DNA of 22,374 bases, from IMG/VR virus record IMGVR_UViG_3300032053_000577, positions 1 through 22,374 of that record; one strand, written 5' to 3'. The position numbers were made by a program, and so were the translations under genes. The notes beneath the pieces were generated by a model. It searched no databases. It was not told the DNA's origin and saw only the letters and a list, made by a program, of their open reading frames with translations. The stretch is from a virus. Shown here one piece after another: positions 7,824-15,725 of this stretch; position 1 is the stretch's first letter, and the number at the start of each line of letters is the position of its first letter.

Positions 7824-8846
7824 TTAACATTTCTTCCACTGGTCTAAATTTAATACCGCACTTAATCCATTATAAGTATTTTCTTCGATTTCTGTTACGA
7901 TAGATTCTGCTGTTCGACCAGAAAGAATCATATCATTAATATCTTTATTAGGATTTGTTTGTGGCCAAATACAAATGTTATATCCTTCGTTGATTATATG
8001 TCGCATTTGTGTTATAAGTTCTTTATTTCTGCATTGATTGTCGAAAACATATGTTGCATCTTTTTTGTTTGGGAACAGACTTGAAACATTTACCGAAGAT
8101 CCTGCCATAGCCAAACAGTTGGGAAGAAAGAGCGCATCAAATGGCCCCTCAACAATTAACGTCGATTTTCTTTTATCCCAACGTTCTAGTCCAAATATTT
8201 TTGGAGCTTCTTGATCGAACTTGATAGTAACATATCTAAGCTTCGAAGGCAACAAAGATCTGCCCTGAAGCATCACCATATTTTGTTTTTGATCAAAAAA
8301 TGGAATTACGATTCTTGGGTCAGACGTTTCGCTGTGATACTTTTCTTTAAACTCACCATCAGTTATTTTGATTGCCCATTCTTTAAAGTCTGAACAGTAA
8401 TAGAAAAGACTTAGAAACTTTTCTGGAATTTTTCTTTCGATTAAATACTTTTTGGCTACGTGTGAGTCTAGAAGGTCTTCTATATTCGGCAGTCCCAGTT
8501 GAAACTTTTCAATCTTCTTTGGTTTTATGTTTTTAAATTCTGGGACCGAGTGTGCTTTCTTGCCACCTTCTCCTGATGTATATCGTTCTAATCTATATTG
8601 TTCATACAATGGAACGTTCAAAAATTTAATGAAGGTTCCAATCGTAACACTTTTATTGCAGTTGTGACAGAAGAAGTACAGATCGCTTTTGCGCCGGTAA
8701 ATATATCCGCGACATTTGGATTTTTTCCTCTGAGAATCTCCACAATATGGACAGCGAGCTATAAATAAGTAGTCGCCTTTCTGTTTAAATCTTTCTAAAC
8801 AGGAAGCTAACAATTTAACATATTTTAGATCTAGATATAAACTCAT
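7824..8846 (-). CDS. 61: T4 gp61-like DNA primase
   Basis: A 340-residue primase, close to the T4 gp61 length of 342. An N-terminal zinc ribbon is visible as CPYCGDSQ (about residues 32-39) and FFCHNCN (about 58-64). A TOPRIM-type catalytic core shows in LIVEGPFDALFLPN with the conserved Glu, then TYVFDN. It makes RNA primers for lagging-strand synthesis with a gp41-type helicase. The ATG at 8846 lacks a visible ribosome-binding site: the upstream bases are the 5' end of the plus-strand GIY-YIG gene, whose ATG is only 6 bases away. Transcription therefore has to pass antisense through that endonuclease gene or start inside it. It is followed by the membrane protein gene after 1 base. Confidence 0.92.
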   Translation of the reverse strand: MSLYLDLKYVKLLASCLERFKQKGDYLFIARCPYCGDSQRKKSKCRGYIYRRKSDLYFFCHNCNKSVTIGTFIKFLNVPLYEQYRLERYTSGEGGKKAHSVPEFKNIKPKKIEKFQLGLPNIEDLLDSHVAKKYLIERKIPEKFLSLFYYCSDFKEWAIKITDGEFKEKYHSETSDPRIVIPFFDQKQNMVMLQGRSLLPSKLRYVTIKFDQEAPKIFGLERWDKRKSTLIVEGPFDALFLPNCLAMAGSSVNVSSLFPNKKDATYVFDNQCRNKELITQMRHIINEGYNICIWPQTNPNKDINDMILSGRTAESIVTEIEENTYNGLSAVLNLDQWKKC

Positions 8847-8852
8847 AGAAAT

Positions 8853-9686
8853 ATGTTTACTATATATAAAATTTTAAATTTAGTCAACAACAAAGTATAC
8901 ATTGGATATACCGGCAAAGATATTAATTGGTATATGAAGCGACGTTTTACTCAAGCAGAACATGGGCACTGGAAATCAAGAATGTTGTATAATGCAATTC
9001 GGAAATATGGTAGTAACAATTTTACTTATAAAATATTGGAAATGGTAACTTCAATAAAAGAAGCTAAAGAGAAAGAAGTCCATTTTATCAAAGAATACAA
9101 TTCTTATTATCAGAATAATAAAGGATATAATATGACATTTGGCGGTGATGGCGGGGCTTGTATAATGACCGAAGAAATTAAACAAAAGATAAGGGATGCT
9201 TGGACCAAAGAAAAGAGAAAATTACATAGTGAAAAACGTCTTGGAAAACCTGGAATGTGTGGAAAGTTAAATCCAAGATATGGTATTCCCAACAATGGTC
9301 CAAAAAATGGAATGTATGGAAAAGAACCCTGGAATAAAGGGAAACCGTGCTCGTCAGAACTATTAGACGCGATTAAAGAACGAGCAAGAAATCCAGAATC
9401 AAGAAGAAAGAAAAGTGAATCAAAAATGGGTAAGAAGAATCCTAATTACGGCAAACCTGAAACGGCAAAAAATTTTGGAGATGTAAGCGGAGGAAATAAT
9501 GGCAGAGCCAAAAAAGTTATAATTAATGGAATTGAGTATTCTTGCATGAAAGAAGCAATGAAAAAATTAAATCTTAAACGAAGACAAGTTCAAAAATATA
9601 TCAATTCTTTTTGGTCAAATCCACAATCGGATCGTATATATTTTCGGTGTAAATCTTCTTGTAGTCTTCTGGAAGTTTCTCTTTGA
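8853..9686 (+). CDS. GIY-YIG homing endonuclease, opposite strand
   Basis: The only plus-strand gene, 277 residues. The GIY-YIG nuclease domain covers about residues 1-95: IYKILNLVNNKVYIGYTG gives the two-motif signature, an Arg-rich helix follows (MKRRF), and YNMTFGGDGG closes the domain. The middle has NUMOD3-like glycine-lysine loops (GKLNPRYG, GPKNGMYGKEPWNKGK, GKKNPNYGK), and the end has a NUMOD1-like helix-turn-helix (IINGIEYSCMKEAMKKLNL, then RRQVQKYI). It sits between the primase start and the next minus-strand gene. Its last 86 bases overlap that gene tail to tail. No ribosome-binding site is clear. This orientation is unusual because the other three endonuclease genes here follow the direction of their neighbours. 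Confidence 0.92.
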   Translation: MFTIYKILNLVNNKVYIGYTGKDINWYMKRRFTQAEHGHWKSRMLYNAIRKYGSNNFTYKILEMVTSIKEAKEKEVHFIKEYNSYYQNNKGYNMTFGGDGGACIMTEEIKQKIRDAWTKEKRKLHSEKRLGKPGMCGKLNPRYGIPNNGPKNGMYGKEPWNKGKPCSSELLDAIKERARNPESRRKKSESKMGKKNPNYGKPETAKNFGDVSGGNNGRAKKVIINGIEYSCMKEAMKKLNLKRRQVQKYINSFWSNPQSDRIYFRCKSSCSLLEVSL

Positions 9687-9870
9687 TAAGACTTTCTAAG
9701 ATTATAGTTTTGGCAAGCAAAGCACTCTGCGCCATTTGCATACTGTAAACAGAACGCTCAAGGTTATATGGGAACGCACATATTGTAAAGATCAAGAAAG
9801 AAAATCGAATGTAATCGTAACTGACACGAAAATCAATACCAGTCAAACCAAAGCAAAGATAAAATGTCAT
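9601..9870 (-). CDS. Small hydrophobic protein of unknown function
   Basis: An 89-residue protein I do not recognise. The first 35 residues are strongly hydrophobic (FSFLIFTICAF near 28-38). The rest looks like an ordinary soluble helix region (SMQMAQSALLAKTIILESLIKE, in part) with a charged end. The ATG at 9870 lies one base after the stop of the preceding gene, with GGAG close upstream, which supports translation. Its 3' end overlaps the plus-strand GIY-YIG gene by 86 bases, so either gene may have a C-terminus altered by the endonuclease insertion. It could be a minor membrane protein. Confidence 0.6.
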   Translation of the reverse strand: MTFYLCFGLTGIDFRVSYDYIRFSFLIFTICAFPYNLERSVYSMQMAQSALLAKTIILESLIKEKLPEDYKKIYTENIYDPIVDLTKKN

Positions 9871-9871
9871 A

Positions 9872-10537
9872 TTACTCCAGCCAAAGAAACCCGTTATTCC
9901 TAAAAGCTAATTTTCCAAAATTCAGACAAGTTGGAATCTCCATTCCTTCAAATACAAAATTTACATTCATTTTTTTCACATATTGACTATATGCTTGTTG
10001 GACTTTGCCAAATTGAATGTTCTTGGAGAACTTGACAAGTTCATCTTTCGTTTTGGAATCGTACACGCCAAAGAGATTGAAATCATCGACCTTCATTACA
10101 ATAGCATCTTGATCATACTTCTTGGCCAGATCAAAACATAGATCAACGAATAACTTAGGATCGAAGTCCTTGAATCTAGGAACAAAGTATGATCGTTCTA
10201 TTGTATCTTTTTTCTTATCAATCGGACACTTATCATATGGCGTATCTGGCAACTCGCACTCCTGCCAGTGACCAACAAGAGGATACCCACCCAATTTTTT
10301 ACTGTTCAAAGCTGCACGAAGCTCCCTATTCGCAAGAACGTTGTCTTCCTTGGTTCTGTCCTTGCCGTCTCGGTCTTTGCGCCTATAGGCCGTAATGATG
10401 CAAAAGTCCGTATCTTGTGCTTTCTGCCACAATCTAGAAAGAGAACCTTCAGATATTACATCAAAACAAAAATCAAGACCCGTGATATACTCATCTCGAT
10501 TTTCTTTTAAGATAACGAATTGTTTGAAACTTTTCAA
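9872..10537 (-). CDS. DUF3293-like protein with capsid-targeting-like leader
   Basis: About 221 residues. The core resembles DUF3293: F-C-I-I-T-A-Y-R, then N-x-x-L near a run of residues, GYPLVGHWQE, ERSYFVP, and FDLAKKYDQDAIVMKVDD. Family assignment is from pattern memory and its function is unknown. I place the start at TTG 10537 rather than ATG 10543. GGAG lies 7 bases before the TTG but only 1 base before the ATG. From TTG the protein begins MKSFKQFVILKEN, matching the leader shared by other genes here, with L-K-E/N as a possible prohead protease site. A near-consensus promoter lies directly upstream. The alternative start adds only Met-Asp. Confidence 0.78.
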   Translation of the reverse strand: MKSFKQFVILKENRDEYITGLDFCFDVISEGSLSRLWQKAQDTDFCIITAYRRKDRDGKDRTKEDNVLANRELRAALNSKKLGGYPLVGHWQECELPDTPYDKCPIDKKKDTIERSYFVPRFKDFDPKLFVDLCFDLAKKYDQDAIVMKVDDFNLFGVYDSKTKDELVKFSKNIQFGKVQQAYSQYVKKMNVNFVFEGMEIPTCLNFGKLAFRNNGFLWLE

Positions 10538-10555
10538 GTCCATACTCCGATTGTA

Positions 10556-10584
10556 AATATATCAGATACTTGCACTATTGTCAA
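10556..10584 (-). promoter_or_regulatory. Near-consensus sigma-70 promoter
   Basis: On the minus strand a perfect TTGACA (10584-10579) is followed after 17 bases by TATATT (10561-10556), with a TG one base before the -10 (extended -10). The -35 overlaps the TGA stop of the gene at 10581-11969, and the whole element fills the 37-base gap. It would start RNA about 6-10 bases before the GGAG ribosome-binding site of the DUF3293-like gene. It is the best host-type promoter in the window. Confidence 0.78.
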
Positions 10585-11969
10585 CGATTTTTATAAATGT
10601 GTTTAGTATCATTATACATCTTTTTAATTTCGGCAGCATGTTTAGGATATCGCTTGACCAAATGCTTCATTAAATCTTTGGTGTTGTTAATTTCATATCC
10701 ACGATTTTTTATAGATTCGGGATCATTGAAATCGTGCATCCAGAATTTTTCAAACCACCTCGACATAATATCTAAAAGATGTTTATCCTCTTGCTTTTTA
10801 AGAAACTTGGCGCGGGTTTCTGGTTCGTCCGGCTGGCCCGCTTTGAAACTTGGATCTGAAGCTCGTTGATTAAATTCGTCAATAACACTTTTTGCTGCTG
10901 ATTGAAATGGTACACTCTTTGCAGCCTGTACACCAATTGTGCCCCGTTCAGATCTTAAACGAATACGATATTTGTGTGGGTCGCTTAGTTTGGCTTCTTT
11001 GTGTTTTTTGTCTCCCATCTTTTTATTATCATAGTATGATTGATCTCTTTCAAATATAATTTCAATTCGTCTTCCTTTTTGTGTCCAATAATATGACCAT
11101 CCACCAAGACTAGATCTTTCCGGTCCTTCTTTTAATTTGTCTCCAATTTCAGTGGCAATATATGCTGCCAATTTTCTTTCACTTGGATTATATGATGGAT
11201 CTTGAAAGGTTGTTACTCCTCCAATTTTATCTTTCGTTAAATTCAAAGGAATAACTTCTACAACTTCAAATGCATCGCGCCTTAAAAATACGATCTGTTC
11301 TGGCTCTCTTGGGTTAATAATTGCGCGTCTTTGGTTCTTTGCCGTATCTACCAGCGAATTGAACCCAAGCTTTAAAAAAATCTGGGTTTGCTCTACATTA
11401 GTGCGGGCTTCATAATATTCTTTTTTTGAATATATCTCGTGTTCTTTAGCTCCATTCTCTATTTTGTGCTGAACAACAAAAAAGAAAACTGTTCCTGGCG
11501 TATTGATATTTCTTCCATGTTTACGAAGCCACTTCCAAACAGTTCGATATACATCTTCTTGGTGCATATCTGCTTCTTTAATCTGCGGGATCTTCCCAAT
11601 CATTCGAATAGCATCCCATTCTTTTATGCTCTGAAGATATAAAGATTTTGTTGCATCATACTTATGAGCAAGTATTCTCATATACTTCGCGTTTGCGCCA
11701 TACCAAATATCAGCCGCGTGATTGATCACGTAATTTAAAGGATATGCATAAATCCCCACTGGATCGCTGTGATCAATCAATTTATTATCAACAAAAGGAT
11801 TTCTGTCCATGTTGTTATCAACGTGGTTTGTGAAGTTGATGTACATTTTCGCAGCAGCCGAGGGATCTTCTCGGCGAAGCTTCATATACTTCTTTCGCAT
11901 CTCAACAAAACGCTGATTGAAAAGATCAGAATAATGGACTTCTGATATGTAATTTTTAAAGGACTTCAT
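10581..11969 (-). CDS. Large conserved phage protein, capsid-targeting-like leader
   Basis: A 462-residue soluble, basic protein. It begins MKSFKNYISEVHY, with I-S-E/V fitting a prohead protease site. The best conserved-looking part is residues 66-100: DHSDPVGIYAYPLNYVI, then ADIWYGANAKYMRIL. I recall this pattern from uncharacterised proteins of large myophages, but no function. The middle third has repeated R-R and K-rich strands (around PQIKE to RRDAFEVVEV) and the C-terminal third is helical and charged. The start overlaps the end of the upstream gene by 14 bases, implying co-translation. A head-internal, possibly DNA-injected protein is inferred from the leader only. Confidence 0.78.
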   Translation of the reverse strand: MKSFKNYISEVHYSDLFNQRFVEMRKKYMKLRREDPSAAAKMYINFTNHVDNNMDRNPFVDNKLIDHSDPVGIYAYPLNYVINHAADIWYGANAKYMRILAHKYDATKSLYLQSIKEWDAIRMIGKIPQIKEADMHQEDVYRTVWKWLRKHGRNINTPGTVFFFVVQHKIENGAKEHEIYSKKEYYEARTNVEQTQIFLKLGFNSLVDTAKNQRRAIINPREPEQIVFLRRDAFEVVEVIPLNLTKDKIGGVTTFQDPSYNPSERKLAAYIATEIGDKLKEGPERSSLGGWSYYWTQKGRRIEIIFERDQSYYDNKKMGDKKHKEAKLSDPHKYRIRLRSERGTIGVQAAKSVPFQSAAKSVIDEFNQRASDPSFKAGQPDEPETRAKFLKKQEDKHLLDIMSRWFEKFWMHDFNDPESIKNRGYEINNTKDLMKHLVKRYPKHAAEIKKMYNDTKHIYKNR

Positions 11970-13644
11970 TATCTTTCATCCATTTTTGAAATGATTGCAA
12001 GTCCAATTCCATTTGTCTAGGATCTTTTACATTAATTCCAAGATATGGTTCAATTACATTCTTTGCTATAACTTCTGCGAATTTTTCCTCGTCAACAAAC
12101 GGGGTTCTAAGTTCTCTCAGTTCATCAGCATAATAATCATCGTCTTCATAAGTATGAAAGTCGTCGTTTTCATCTGCTGCTAAAAAGTCAATTGTACTAT
12201 GAGAGTATTTTGGCATATACAAGCATATATCAACTTCATCTACAATAATATCTGGCGGTGAATCGTCCTCTAGTGTTTTCCAGCCTTCCTTTGATTTATA
12301 AGCAACGGTCAAATCCAAATAAATTGAATCGTCGCCGTCGCCCGAATATCCACTCTTTGACGCTGTGCCCTGTACTGCTGAATATATCTTGGAAGTAATA
12401 TCTGTAAAATATTTCTGACCGTCTTCGCCGTAGTAATATTTTTCTAGTGCATCGATGTAATCTTTGTCATCCATTAAAGCATAAATCATATCATCGTAAA
12501 GATTGGACATCTCTTCGCCGGGTTTGTCTAAGTCAACTCGAACCTTCTTGGCCAAAGGCTTATCATACTGCTTTGGCATATTTGAAACTGTTTGGCCAGT
12601 GATGTTGTGCAGGATTTCTCTTGAAGTAGAATCCTTTAAATCATTAAACATCGCCTCAGTCATATAATATTCTAAGATGAACTTCCGAGCTTCTTCTACG
12701 TTTTCACCAATTTTGTAGGGCATCTCGCCAATCATATATTTGATATTGCTATTATGATCATATATCACATACTTCCCGGAGACTCCATCAACTGTCAATT
12801 CACCATATTTTCTGTCGCAGATTTCATCAACGGCGTCTTTAACTTCTTTGCTGTCGTAACCGTGTTTGTTTATTAAGTGTGTCAGTCCAGTAAAGTATCC
12901 TTCTTTATCAAAGAACTCAACAACGTCCTCGCCAAACTCATCTTCCATAAATTTTTCAACATCTCCGCGATTCGCAACACTATGATCTCTTGAATCCATA
13001 AACTGATTGGATTCAAAGTGAAATTGATATTTGACTGCGCGGCCATTTGAATCTTTTTCTTTCTTGGAGATGATAATAAACAGTGGACCTTCCTGAGAAT
13101 ATCTTCTGAAAAAATGATCTGAACCTTTCGATGCTGTACACCACTGAGTTCCTGCGCCGTAGAAACAAGCAGCATCGTGTGTCTCTGGAACTATGATAGT
13201 CCAGTCACTATTTTCGAAAACCTTCTTAGCGCCTTTTTCTTTGAGTTCTTTTTCGATCTCGCCTTTGGATTTTACATCTTCCAGGTCACCGAGGTTCTTT
13301 GAATCAAGATATTCAATCAGTTCCGTGAGAGATTTAAACTGATTGATATCTTTCTTGTCTACTTTGTTTAGCTTCTTAGCTTTGTCATATAGTTTCAGAG
13401 CATCATTGACTTTGTATAGGTCTTCATCAATAAATCTTTTCTGTTCTCCTGGCTTCATCTTTTTGTAGATTGAAAGAATCCATTTTGAATAGTTTCCAAA
13501 TATTGAATTCTTTGCAGATGGATCAGACCTCCAAAGTTCATTGAATATCTCTTTGTGGATATCTGAATAATACTTATCGTACAACTCTTCTGCGGTTGCT
13601 TCTTCAAGTGTCTGTTCAACTATGTAGTTTTTAAAAGATTTCAT
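11956..13644 (-). CDS. Large phage protein with WCT motif and capsid-targeting-like leader
   Basis: A 562-residue acidic protein. The leader is MKSFKNYIVEQTLEEAT, with I-V-E/Q and L-E-E/A as candidate cleavage sites. Residues 40-115 contain a helical segment (KWILSIYKKMKPGEQ, KKDINQFKSLTELIEYL). Residues 140-220 hold the most recognisable part, WTIIVPETHDAACFYGAGTQ, then WCTASKGSDHFF, PLFIIISK and QFMDSRD. I know this W-C-T module as a widespread uncharacterised phage family. The His/Cys/Trp-rich strand could be an active site, but none is established. The C-terminal 200 residues are very acidic (runs of D/E near 490-520). It abuts gp15 upstream and overlaps the next CTS-type gene by 14 bases. 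Confidence 0.8.
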   Translation of the reverse strand: MKSFKNYIVEQTLEEATAEELYDKYYSDIHKEIFNELWRSDPSAKNSIFGNYSKWILSIYKKMKPGEQKRFIDEDLYKVNDALKLYDKAKKLNKVDKKDINQFKSLTELIEYLDSKNLGDLEDVKSKGEIEKELKEKGAKKVFENSDWTIIVPETHDAACFYGAGTQWCTASKGSDHFFRRYSQEGPLFIIISKKEKDSNGRAVKYQFHFESNQFMDSRDHSVANRGDVEKFMEDEFGEDVVEFFDKEGYFTGLTHLINKHGYDSKEVKDAVDEICDRKYGELTVDGVSGKYVIYDHNSNIKYMIGEMPYKIGENVEEARKFILEYYMTEAMFNDLKDSTSREILHNITGQTVSNMPKQYDKPLAKKVRVDLDKPGEEMSNLYDDMIYALMDDKDYIDALEKYYYGEDGQKYFTDITSKIYSAVQGTASKSGYSGDGDDSIYLDLTVAYKSKEGWKTLEDDSPPDIIVDEVDICLYMPKYSHSTIDFLAADENDDFHTYEDDDYYADELRELRTPFVDEEKFAEVIAKNVIEPYLGINVKDPRQMELDLQSFQKWMKDNEVL

Positions 13645-14439
13645 TTAGATATCTTCAATAATTTCAAGACGAAATTCATAGTTATCGTTTGGTCCAGCCG
13701 TAATAGGATCTGGTTCGCCAATCTTATGAATCTGCGCGGGAGTAATTTCAACTGTTGGGCTTCCGGGGGGAAATCCTCCGCCAACGTGTTCATCGATAAG
13801 AACTCTGCGAATAAGTCCCTGTTCTCGGATGGGTCCATAGATATATGCCTTAGCGGTAAATTGCAAAGTCCAAATGATCATTCTCTTGTTTTCAAAGTCT
13901 CCTTCAAAGTTATCTTCGCTTGTTACAGAGTTTAATATAACTGGCACATCATTTTTAATTCCCATATCTGGAACTGTATTCACTGTAACTGTAAACTCTG
14001 GAGTAAAAAAAGGTAAAATCTGTTCGAGGATTTGTGTTGCATCTTCTGCGTTATCTGCAAGAATATACAATGATATATTAAAGTCGTAGGGCACAGGAGT
14101 ATATATTTTTCCTTTGTGTTCTGTATCTATTGCTGCTGTATTGTATACAGTGGATTGAAGTTTTCTATCGGGGTCATAGACGATATTTTCGACGACAAAC
14201 GCCATGCGAGGCATGACAATTGAGACATTCCCAGATTCGAGAACTGGATTTTGTTTGATGCGATAAATAAATTTTTGCTTTGGTCCGTATGACAATGGGA
14301 CCAAAAGATATTTTTGTACTGGAGTTTCGTCAAGATGATCTCCTTCCAGGCGCTGGATATACACGTCTTTAAACAAACTCCCAAAAGCAATTATTATTTT
14401 TCTTATAACGTGATGATGAAATATTTTGTGGGATAACAT
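13645..14439 (-). CDS. 15: T4 gp15-like tail sheath stabiliser/completion protein
   Basis: A 264-residue protein matching T4 gp15 (272 residues), the hexameric terminator that caps the contracted-tail sheath and tube and joins the tail to the neck. Shared features are an N-terminal F-x-H-x-x-I-R-K start, FGSLFKDVYIQR, VPLSYGPKQKFIYRI, PRMAFVV, a central VPYDFNISLYILADNAEDATQ then ILEQILPFFTPEFTVTVN, and IIWTLQFTAKAYIYGPI followed by GLIRRV. T4 gp15 has the same order, for example VEQILPYFQPHFN and GLIRTTY. The gene follows a GIY-YIG gene by 7 bases. The next gene starts at the base after its stop. Confidence 0.93.
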   Translation of the reverse strand: MLSHKIFHHHVIRKIIIAFGSLFKDVYIQRLEGDHLDETPVQKYLLVPLSYGPKQKFIYRIKQNPVLESGNVSIVMPRMAFVVENIVYDPDRKLQSTVYNTAAIDTEHKGKIYTPVPYDFNISLYILADNAEDATQILEQILPFFTPEFTVTVNTVPDMGIKNDVPVILNSVTSEDNFEGDFENKRMIIWTLQFTAKAYIYGPIREQGLIRRVLIDEHVGGGFPPGSPTVEITPAQIHKIGEPDPITAGPNDNYEFRLEIIEDI

Positions 14440-14446
14440 ATTGATT

Positions 14447-15145
14447 TTACTCGTTATTTTCTAGTATAGTAACTCTGAAACCGTGACAGCTTTTAAATCC
14501 AGGTCGTCTATTAACTATGCTATACATACTTTGACTGGCCAATTGATGTTTTTTTGAAAATTCTACCAAATTAACAACTTCTTCGGTTTCTCCGGTTGGG
14601 TGGGTGACTAGATATTTTCTTTTACACCTGGATTTCGTCATTTTCTTTTTGACTTCTTCAGACCTTTTATAATATTTCCACGGCGCGTTGGTTTGCGCCA
14701 AGGACATTTTCTTTTTGACTTCTTCAGAATGCGCCCAGCCTTTCCCATTGACGGCTTTTTTCTCTCTCCAAATCGGATCGGCCCACAATTTTTTGGACGC
14801 CATTGACGTTTTTCTTTTCTGATCTTCCGACACAACACACCCGGCGCGTCCGTCTCCTCCACCAGTAAGATTATATCCATTTGGAACTTTGGTATTATGT
14901 TCTTTAATAAGTTTTGGCTCTAACACGTGTAAACAATATTCCAATTCCTCTGAGCACTCTAACAGTTCAAATTTAAAATTCTCTTTTCCATATTTACGTA
15001 TGGCCCCATGAATAGCACAATGAGATCCACTTTTTGCTGATGACAGGTGCCTATTCCATCTCCTTTCTAAAGATTGGCTCGTAAAACCAACATATGCCTT
15101 TTGATTGACGAGATTAATTATCTTATAGATTGAATAGACCTTCAC
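14447..15145 (-). CDS. GIY-YIG homing endonuclease before gp15
   Basis: A 232-residue free-standing endonuclease. Nuclease domain: SIYKIINLVNQKAYVGFTS, RRWNRHL, IRKYGKENFKFELLE, a Glu in LEPKLIKEHN, and GYNLTGGGDG (about residues 5-100). The linker has NUMOD3-like units (WAHSEEVKKKMS, YKRSEEVKKKMT), and the C-terminus has a DNA-binding module (VVNLVEFSKKHQLASQSMYS, then VNRRPGFKSCHGF). The start is GTG at 15145, directly after the TAA of the upstream gene, with AGAGGT 4 bases ahead. It is inserted between a conserved unknown gene and gp15. The middle and end resemble the endonuclease at 16297-17067, so the two are close relatives. Confidence 0.92.
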   Translation of the reverse strand: MKVYSIYKIINLVNQKAYVGFTSQSLERRWNRHLSSAKSGSHCAIHGAIRKYGKENFKFELLECSEELEYCLHVLEPKLIKEHNTKVPNGYNLTGGGDGRAGCVVSEDQKRKTSMASKKLWADPIWREKKAVNGKGWAHSEEVKKKMSLAQTNAPWKYYKRSEEVKKKMTKSRCKRKYLVTHPTGETEEVVNLVEFSKKHQLASQSMYSIVNRRPGFKSCHGFRVTILENNE

Positions 15146-15724
15146 TTAAACCTCTTTCCTTCTTTCTACTTTCTTAAATAGCACAGGATCTTCTGTGCAA
15201 CATTCTTCGTACATTTCTGTAAACTTCTTCAAAAGCTCTTCAGGTTTTGTTTTTACTTTTGGTTTAAATGGAACATCTGTAGCTACAGCAGGACCAGTAA
15301 CATTTACAATTTGCTCTGCCATATCTACAAGCTCTAATTCCTTTTTAGTGTTCTCTGTTATTTCAAAATTGTTTAGATACTCGTGCAGTTCTTCTTCTAG
15401 CATCTCTTCGTTGAATTCATACACTTCTAAATTTTTAGACTCCTTAATCAAAAATAATGCAGCCGCATATGAAGCAAGTCTTGATTTGCCACCAGGAAGT
15501 CTTTCGACCATCTTCTTAATATTGAAACATAGCGTATCAAGCACGGTATAAGCATTTTGTTCTTGGCGGGTTTTTAAGGTTCTGCGCTTTCTTAGAACAT
15601 TTCCTTCTTTGTCAATGATGCCAAGTTTATATGCATCTGTCTGATCAAACGGCGTAGTAAGTTTTTTAATAATCTCGTAGACTACATATACACCGACAAG
15701 TTGTTTGCTTTCGTTCAGTTCCAT
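15146..15724 (-). CDS. Conserved T4-like phage protein of unknown function
   Basis: A 192-residue protein. The most conserved-looking part is residues 20-95: TPFDQTDAYKLGIIDKEGNV, LKTRQEQNAYTVLDTL, KKMVERLPGGKSRLASYAAA and LFLIKES. I recall near-identical blocks in proteins of cyanophages and other T4-like phages, encoded near neck and tail genes and without known function. The C-terminal half is acidic and ends in a K/E-rich stretch. It lies 1 base after the preceding gene and directly abuts the GIY-YIG gene (stop followed by GTG). A virion or assembly role is likely from context, not shown. Confidence 0.8.
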   Translation of the reverse strand: MELNESKQLVGVYVVYEIIKKLTTPFDQTDAYKLGIIDKEGNVLRKRRTLKTRQEQNAYTVLDTLCFNIKKMVERLPGGKSRLASYAAALFLIKESKNLEVYEFNEEMLEEELHEYLNNFEITENTKKELELVDMAEQIVNVTGPAVATDVPFKPKVKTKPEELLKKFTEMYEECCTEDPVLFKKVERRKEV

Positions 15725-15725
15725 C

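Noticed and set aside
12882-13175. A 97-codon minus-strand frame within the WCT-motif gene
   Set aside because: It lies fully inside the 562-residue gene in another frame, and the latter has recognisable conserved blocks.
14127-14390. An 87-codon minus-strand frame within gp15
   Set aside because: It is a shadow of the gp15 frame, which matches T4 gp15 along its length.
14638-14880. An 80-codon minus-strand frame inside the GIY-YIG gene
   Set aside because: It arises from the repeated lysine-rich linker in a shifted frame and has no family features.
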